Below, piece after piece: positions 39,453 through 43,420 of a stretch of 43,420 nt of DNA. The notes under the pieces are model-generated. The model saw only the letters and a program-made list of their open reading frames with translations. It ran no database searches and was not told the origin of the DNA. Position numbers and translations under genes: made by a program. Positions within the stretch are counted from its first letter, which is position 1; every line of letters begins with the position of its first letter. The DNA comes from Lactiplantibacillus herbarum (GTDB lineage Bacteria > Bacillota > Bacilli > Lactobacillales > Lactobacillaceae), in the NCBI RefSeq assembly GCF_001039045.1, contig NZ_LFEE01000022.1, positions 1 to 43,420 on the forward strand, in the 5' to 3' direction.

Positions 39453-40562
39453 GTGACAGATTATACGAAACTGCAACAAGTTCGCCAGTGGACCCAAAAC
39501 AACCACGTTGACGTGACTTATATTAGTAATTTTCACACAATTTCATATTTAACCGGATTTGAGAGCAACCCTTTCGAACGGACCTTAGCTTTATTCGTCT
39601 TTGCGGACGCTGAACCATTCTTATTCGCCCCCGCACTAGAAGTTGAAGCCATCAAGAATATGGGCTGGCCTTATAAAGTGTTCGGCTACCTCGATCACGA
39701 AGATCCATACGCCTTGATTGCCAACCACATTCACGAACAGTTAACTGACCCTAAGGGGTGGGCACTTGAAAGCGGCAATTTAACGTTAGACCGTTTCCAA
39801 GCACTCCAACAACAGTTCCCTGCCGCAAGTTTTGACAAGGACCTCTCCCCTTACATCCAACAACTACGGTTAGTTAAAACTGCCGATGAATTGGAAAAGT
39901 TGAACATTGCTGGTAAGTGGGCTGACTTCGCCTTTGAACAAGGTTTTGCCGCTGTTAAAGCTGGCCGTACTGAACAACAGATCGTCGCTGAATTACAATA
40001 TGCCTTGATGCAAAAAGGCATTATGGAAATGAGCTTCGGTACCTTAGTTCAAGCTGGTGAACACGCTGCTAATCCTCACGGTGCTACTAATGAAACGCAA
40101 GTTAAACCTAACGAATTAGTCTTATTCGACCTCGGTGTCATGTACGAAGGTTACGCTTCCGATGCTTCACGGACGATTGCTTACGGTCAACCTACTGATA
40201 AGCAGAAAGAAATCTTTGACGTCTGTCTTGAAGCGAACTTAACTGCCCAAGATGCCATCAAACCTGGCATGGCCGCTGAAGATGTCGACAAGATTGCTCG
40301 TGACGTTATCACCAAGGCCGGCTACGGCGAATACTTCATTCACCGCTTAGGTCATGGGATCGGTCAAACCGACCACGAATTCCCATCTATTATGGAAGGC
40401 AACCACATGCCACTTGTTGAAGGAATGTGCTTCTCCGTTGAACCAGGGATTTACATTCCTGGCGTTGCCGGTGTTCGAATCGAAGACTGTGGTGTTGTGA
40501 CTAAGGAAGGCTTCAAGCCATTCACGCACACACCTAAAGAACTTAAAATTTTAGACCTATAA
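39453..40562 (+). CDS. pepQ: proline dipeptidase (prolidase)
   Basis: A 369-residue M24 metallopeptidase that cleaves Xaa-Pro dipeptides in casein and peptide use. The N-terminal creatinase-like domain begins with DVTYISNFHTISYLTGFESN. The catalytic domain has metal ligands in LVLFDLGVMYEGYASDASRT (two Asp), FIHRLGHGIGQTDHE (His), CFSVEPGIYIPG (Glu) and GVRIEDCGVVT (Glu). The start is GTG 39453, eight bases after AAGGAG. Divergent from ccpA with a cre-like site between them. Confidence 0.96.
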   Translation: MTDYTKLQQVRQWTQNNHVDVTYISNFHTISYLTGFESNPFERTLALFVFADAEPFLFAPALEVEAIKNMGWPYKVFGYLDHEDPYALIANHIHEQLTDPKGWALESGNLTLDRFQALQQQFPAASFDKDLSPYIQQLRLVKTADELEKLNIAGKWADFAFEQGFAAVKAGRTEQQIVAELQYALMQKGIMEMSFGTLVQAGEHAANPHGATNETQVKPNELVLFDLGVMYEGYASDASRTIAYGQPTDKQKEIFDVCLEANLTAQDAIKPGMAAEDVDKIARDVITKAGYGEYFIHRLGHGIGQTDHEFPSIMEGNHMPLVEGMCFSVEPGIYIPGVAGVRIEDCGVVTKEGFKPFTHTPKELKILDL

Positions 40563-40574
40563 CAAATAACCACT

Positions 40575-40616
40575 AACGAGCTTGGGCATCCTGCCTAAGC
40601 TCGTTTCTATTTTTAC
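40575..40616 (+). terminator. pepQ terminator
   Basis: Stem ACGAGCTTGGGCA/TGCCTAAGCTCGT (imperfect) followed by TTCTATTTTT. Confidence 0.88.
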
Positions 40617-40685
40617 TTAGTCTATTTCAATAAAATTCGCGCGGTAAGAGAACGTATCCGTAGGGCTATCCTAATTAAGTGATTA

Positions 40686-40733
40686 TAAAAAGCCAGTAGC
40701 TTGTATTAGACATACTTGCAACTGGCTCATTTG
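40686..40733 (-). terminator. merR-family gene terminator
   Basis: On the minus strand GAGCCAGTTGCAAGTA and TACAAGCTACTGGCT form a long imperfect stem followed by TTTTTAT. Confidence 0.8.
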
Positions 40734-40737
40734 ATCT

Positions 40738-41198
40738 TTATTTAGTTGTCACTTGGTCCGCTTCATAACTAGCAACCTCCTGTAAAAGCGTGGCCGTATC
40801 CTTGACGGGAATCGCATCACAATCAACGGCAGCTTCACTACCCGCTTGACTTGCTTTACGGTACAGGTCAATCTTGTAATTAACCTTCTGCAAGTTTAAC
40901 AACGATTGGTGGATCTGATCCTCGACGGCTTGGCGTTGCTGTTCAAACATCGCTAACCGTTGATCAATTGTCGCGTCACCGGCATCACACCAGCTAATGA
41001 ATTGCCGGATATCTTCCAGTGGCATGCCAGTCTGTTTGAGACAACGAATCAGCCCTAAGGATTCCACGTCATCATCATTGAAGACGCGGCGCCCCTGCTC
41101 ATCACGTTTGACAAATGGCGTTAAACCCGCTTTTTCGTAGTAGCGTAACGTATAACTTGAAATACCAGTCTTCTTAGCAACCGCTCCAATTGAATACA
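40738..41198 (-). CDS. MerR family transcriptional regulator
   Basis: A 153-residue regulator. The N-terminal winged helix is MYSIGAVAKKTGISSYTLRY, then YEKAGLTPFVKRDEQGRRVF. It continues with DDVESLGLIRCLKQTGMPLE and a coiled-coil dimerisation helix (QQRQAVEDQIHQSLLNLQKV). Its length matches the group that regulates small oxidoreductase or stress genes, but no target gene adjoins. The single Cys residues do not form a metal-binding pattern that I recognise. The start is ATG 41198 with AGGAGG upstream. Confidence 0.9.
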
Positions 41199-41218
41199 TG
41201 TTATTCCTCCTATCAAAT

Positions 41219-41258
41219 AGAACTGGGACACGGAGCAATCCCCCGTGTCCCAGTCTTA
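41219..41258 (-). terminator. terminator of the DUF948-YtxH operon
   Basis: On the minus strand ACTGGGACACGG/CCGTGTCCCAGT is a perfect 12-bp stem followed by TCTATTTG. Confidence 0.9.
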
Positions 41259-41267
41259 TCTTATTAA

Positions 41268-41756
41268 TTATTTTTCAGGTTGTTCGTCAGTTGCATCGGT
41301 ATCGGCAACTTTTTCAGTATCAGTCGCTTTATCAGCATCGTCTGCAGTAGTTGCAGCTTCAGCGTCTTTGTAAGCTTCGCCGCCATCGATCACAATGTCA
41401 TCGTCGGCGTCTTCATCTTCTGAGACTTTAGCTAATTCTGAACGTAAGCTGTCCGTTGCTTGGTCCAAACTAGAACCAAAGTCGGCCGTTTCGCCCTTAG
41501 CAGCTTGGTATTGGTCTGCAAAGTCTGCTACCTTATCCTTAGCATCAGCAAATTGTTGGCTAGCTTCAACTTTGAAGTCTTCCGCAGCATCGTTTGCATA
41601 GAATGCGTAATCGATGGCACGATCCTTCAAGTCTGCAAAACCTTGTTGCGCTTTGGCCTTTAAGTCAGCCTTCTTTTCATCATCCATCTTATTGATGGCT
41701 GTCGCAATTGCGGCGCCGCCAATCATAACACCTAATAAGAATCCTTTTTTTGACAT
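41268..41756 (-). CDS. YtxH-like envelope protein
   Basis: A 162-residue protein with an N-terminal membrane helix (GFLLGVMIGGAAIATAI). Long charged amphipathic helices rich in Ala, Asp and Lys follow (QQGFADLKDRAIDYAFYAND; a coiled coil is likely), then a very acidic tail. This is the YtxH/general stress protein pattern. It follows the DUF948 gene by two bases, the usual partner, so they form an operon. It is probably stress related; the exact role is unknown. Confidence 0.8.
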   Translation of the reverse strand: MSKKGFLLGVMIGGAAIATAINKMDDEKKADLKAKAQQGFADLKDRAIDYAFYANDAAEDFKVEASQQFADAKDKVADFADQYQAAKGETADFGSSLDQATDSLRSELAKVSEDEDADDDIVIDGGEAYKDAEAATTADDADKATDTEKVADTDATDEQPEK

Positions 41757-41758
41757 AA

Positions 41759-42175
41759 TTAAGACTCCTCGCTATTATTTTTTGCACGTCGGTTACGGTA
41801 AACGTCGAAAGCAGCTTTACCGACCTTGCTTGCACTACTAAACTTATTACGTTTTTCGTTAGTCTTGCCGAGCTTATCCGTTAAATCACGGGTCGCTGCG
41901 TTTAAGTCAGAGACACTCTGGCCTAAATCACCCATCGCTTGAAACGCTGGGTCAATGGTTGCTACCTTACCGTTAACATCCTTTAAAAGTTCGTTAGCAT
42001 TAGCCATGATTTTCTCGGTCTCGTGCGACAAAGCGTCCACGTCATCCGTGATGTTACTTAGACTCCGGTTAACTTCACCCATCGTCTTCGTAATCCGCAT
42101 TAAGAAAATCCCGATAAAACAAACTAATAATAAGAACGCAATGGCGGCAATAATGCCCGCAACATGTGTAATCAT
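41759..42175 (-). CDS. DUF948 domain membrane protein
   Basis: A 138-residue protein with an N-terminal membrane helix (IIAAIAFLLLVCFIGIFLMR). A helical DUF948 domain follows (TMGEVNRSLSNITDDVDALS; ETEKIMANANELLKDVNGKV), then a basic tail. The start is ATG 42175, with GAAGGAGGAATTTTA before it. First gene of the two-gene envelope-stress operon with the YtxH-like protein. Confidence 0.88.
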   Translation of the reverse strand: MITHVAGIIAAIAFLLLVCFIGIFLMRITKTMGEVNRSLSNITDDVDALSHETEKIMANANELLKDVNGKVATIDPAFQAMGDLGQSVSDLNAATRDLTDKLGKTNEKRNKFSSASKVGKAAFDVYRNRRAKNNSEES

Positions 42176-42364
42176 TAAAATTCCTCCTTCAACTACCACT
42201 ATATTAGAACTAGCATAGCATTGTCTCAATTATACCGCAATTAAAAAAGTGCTTACAACTGTACTGACGTGCTGATTCTCATCTAATAACCTTCGGCCAC
42301 GCTTGGTTAGCACCGTTAAATCTGCTAAACTAGTGAACAGACAACATTTAACGAGGGTGAATTT

Positions 42365-43258
42365 ATGTTTATAGCAAATCAGTTAGCGGCCATCGACACG
42401 CCTACTAAGCAAGTATCCGTATGGGTCAAGCTAGCGAAGAAAATCGATTGGCAGCAAATTATTATTAACATCGGTGGCAAGATTCTTGAAATCATTCTTT
42501 TCACCTTACTATTTTGGGTGATTGACCGGCTAGGGAAACGCCTGATCCACCACCTCTTCATCACTAACGCCAATACGAGCGATACCGCCAATAATCGGAT
42601 TTCGACAATCTTTACGTTATCCCTGAACATTTACCATTACGTCATCATGTTCTTCGGTATTTACGCGGTGCTCTCCGTACTGGGCGTTCCAGTTGGAACA
42701 TTAATTGCCAGTGCTGGGATCTTCAGTGTAGCGTTAGGATTAGGTGCCCAAGGTTTCGTAAGCGACATCGTGACCGGCTTCTTCATCCTATTGGAAGATC
42801 AGATTGACGTGGGTGACTACGTTAAGATCGAAACGATTGAAGGAACCGTCTCCGCCATCGGGTTACGAACCACCCAGGTAACTAGTCCAGACGGTGCCCT
42901 TAATTTTATTCCCAATCGTAAAATCCTGATTATCAGCAACCAGTCACGTAATGACATGCGGGTTCTGATTGATCTTTACATTCTAACGACCACCCCTATT
43001 CAAGAACTAACGACTGTGGTTCGCACAGTCAACGCGGAACTGATCCCTCAGTACCCAGATATCGTTGGCGAACCTGATATTCAGGGCGTCACGACTCAGA
43101 GTGACGGAACGTTAGTCTTTCGCGTCCAGTTCTACGTTAAAAACGGGATGCAATTTGCAATTCAGCGTGACTTTCTGGCAGGCTACCTAGCCGCTGCAAG
43201 TGAGGCCGGAACCCAGCTCCCCTCACCACGTTTAAATATTACCCCCACACGTAAATAA
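42365..43258 (+). CDS. small-conductance mechanosensitive channel, MscS family
   Basis: A 297-residue channel that releases solutes on osmotic downshock. It has three membrane helices near residues 33-52, 83-108 and 113-135. The pore helix and beta domain carry the family signature GVPVGTLIASAGIFSVALGL, then GAQGFVSDIVTGFFILLEDQ and VGDYVKIETIEGTVSAIGLR. The C-terminal alpha/beta cap ends with PSPRLNITPT. GAGGG lies before the ATG. Monocistronic and divergent from the DUF948 gene. Confidence 0.92.
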   Translation: MFIANQLAAIDTPTKQVSVWVKLAKKIDWQQIIINIGGKILEIILFTLLFWVIDRLGKRLIHHLFITNANTSDTANNRISTIFTLSLNIYHYVIMFFGIYAVLSVLGVPVGTLIASAGIFSVALGLGAQGFVSDIVTGFFILLEDQIDVGDYVKIETIEGTVSAIGLRTTQVTSPDGALNFIPNRKILIISNQSRNDMRVLIDLYILTTTPIQELTTVVRTVNAELIPQYPDIVGEPDIQGVTTQSDGTLVFRVQFYVKNGMQFAIQRDFLAGYLAAASEAGTQLPSPRLNITPTRK

Positions 43259-43266
43259 TGACTTTC

Positions 43267-43302
43267 AAGCGGTGCCCACTTATTGGGCGCCGCTTTTATT
43301 TT
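43267..43302 (+). terminator. mscS-family gene terminator
   Basis: Stem AAGCGGTGCCC/GGGCGCCGCTT followed by TTATTTT. The remaining 43303-43420 holds no feature that I can support. Confidence 0.88.
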
Positions 43303-43420
43303 GCTTACTTACATTCCAAAACAACTCTAACTAGTAACCCACGTTATGCTAGTGAAAAATCAAATAATAATCATGATTACAATTGCATATGTGCTTCCAA
43401 TTCTCGCCTACCGGGGCAAC

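Overview
The window is low-GC Gram-positive chromosome, most likely Lactiplantibacillus plantarum or a very close relative. The basis is recognition of CcpA, PepQ, a complete comG operon, an acetate kinase, a cyclophilin, a DedA protein, a YutD/NagD-like/DUF1461 cluster and YebC, all in lactobacillus style. Almost everything reads on the minus strand. The left edge carries two tandem consensus promoters and a typical rRNA leader pointing out of the window, so an rrn operon probably starts just beyond base 1.

Region 1 (1-15.5 kb) is ordinary core chromosome. It holds the S1-domain protein and its partner, cyclophilin, DedA, a yutD-HAD-DUF1461 operon, a metallophosphoesterase, an APC permease, and comGA-GG followed by a YtxK-like methyltransferase and ackA. 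Ribokinase and yebC complete it. Region 3 (35.8-43.4 kb) is core again: a DUF2812 protein, a DsrE-like protein plus TIM-barrel pair, divergent ccpA/pepQ, a MerR regulator, YtxH/DUF948 envelope proteins and an MscS channel.

Region 2 (15,456-35,803) is a mobile element of about 20.2 kb inserted between yebC and the DUF2812 gene. It is bounded by 147-bp direct repeats (143/147 identical, no gaps) that run from codon 6 of yebC to the stop codon of the DUF2812 gene. Each repeat carries the yebC promoter and the neighbour's terminator, so both flanking genes stay intact. The element encodes a tyrosine integrase, an FtsK/TcpA-like DNA translocase, a winged-helix-like putative replication protein, a serine recombinase with a 28-bp res-like site, an 840-residue orphan DNA methyltransferase, a LysM-CAP surface protein, a PD-(D/E)XK-like protein, a P-loop NTPase, several membrane proteins and several unknown small proteins. 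I see no relaxase, capsid, terminase or mating-pore genes. It is best described as an integrative, probably mobilisable, FtsK-type element.

The most striking signal is a set of 22-23 bp spaced iterons (core TGACTAA on the minus strand). Five copies lie upstream of the putative replication gene and three more overlap the promoter and start codon of the methyltransferase about 10.7 kb away. This suggests that one DNA-binding protein coordinates the element's replication and its methylation. Other unusual points are three related small membrane proteins placed at both ends of the element, a two-gene membrane module flanked by an intact and a remnant CAP-gene 3' end, shared promoter modules, a probable orphan promoter and mini-ORF at the right junction, and a methyltransferase gene without a ribosome binding site.
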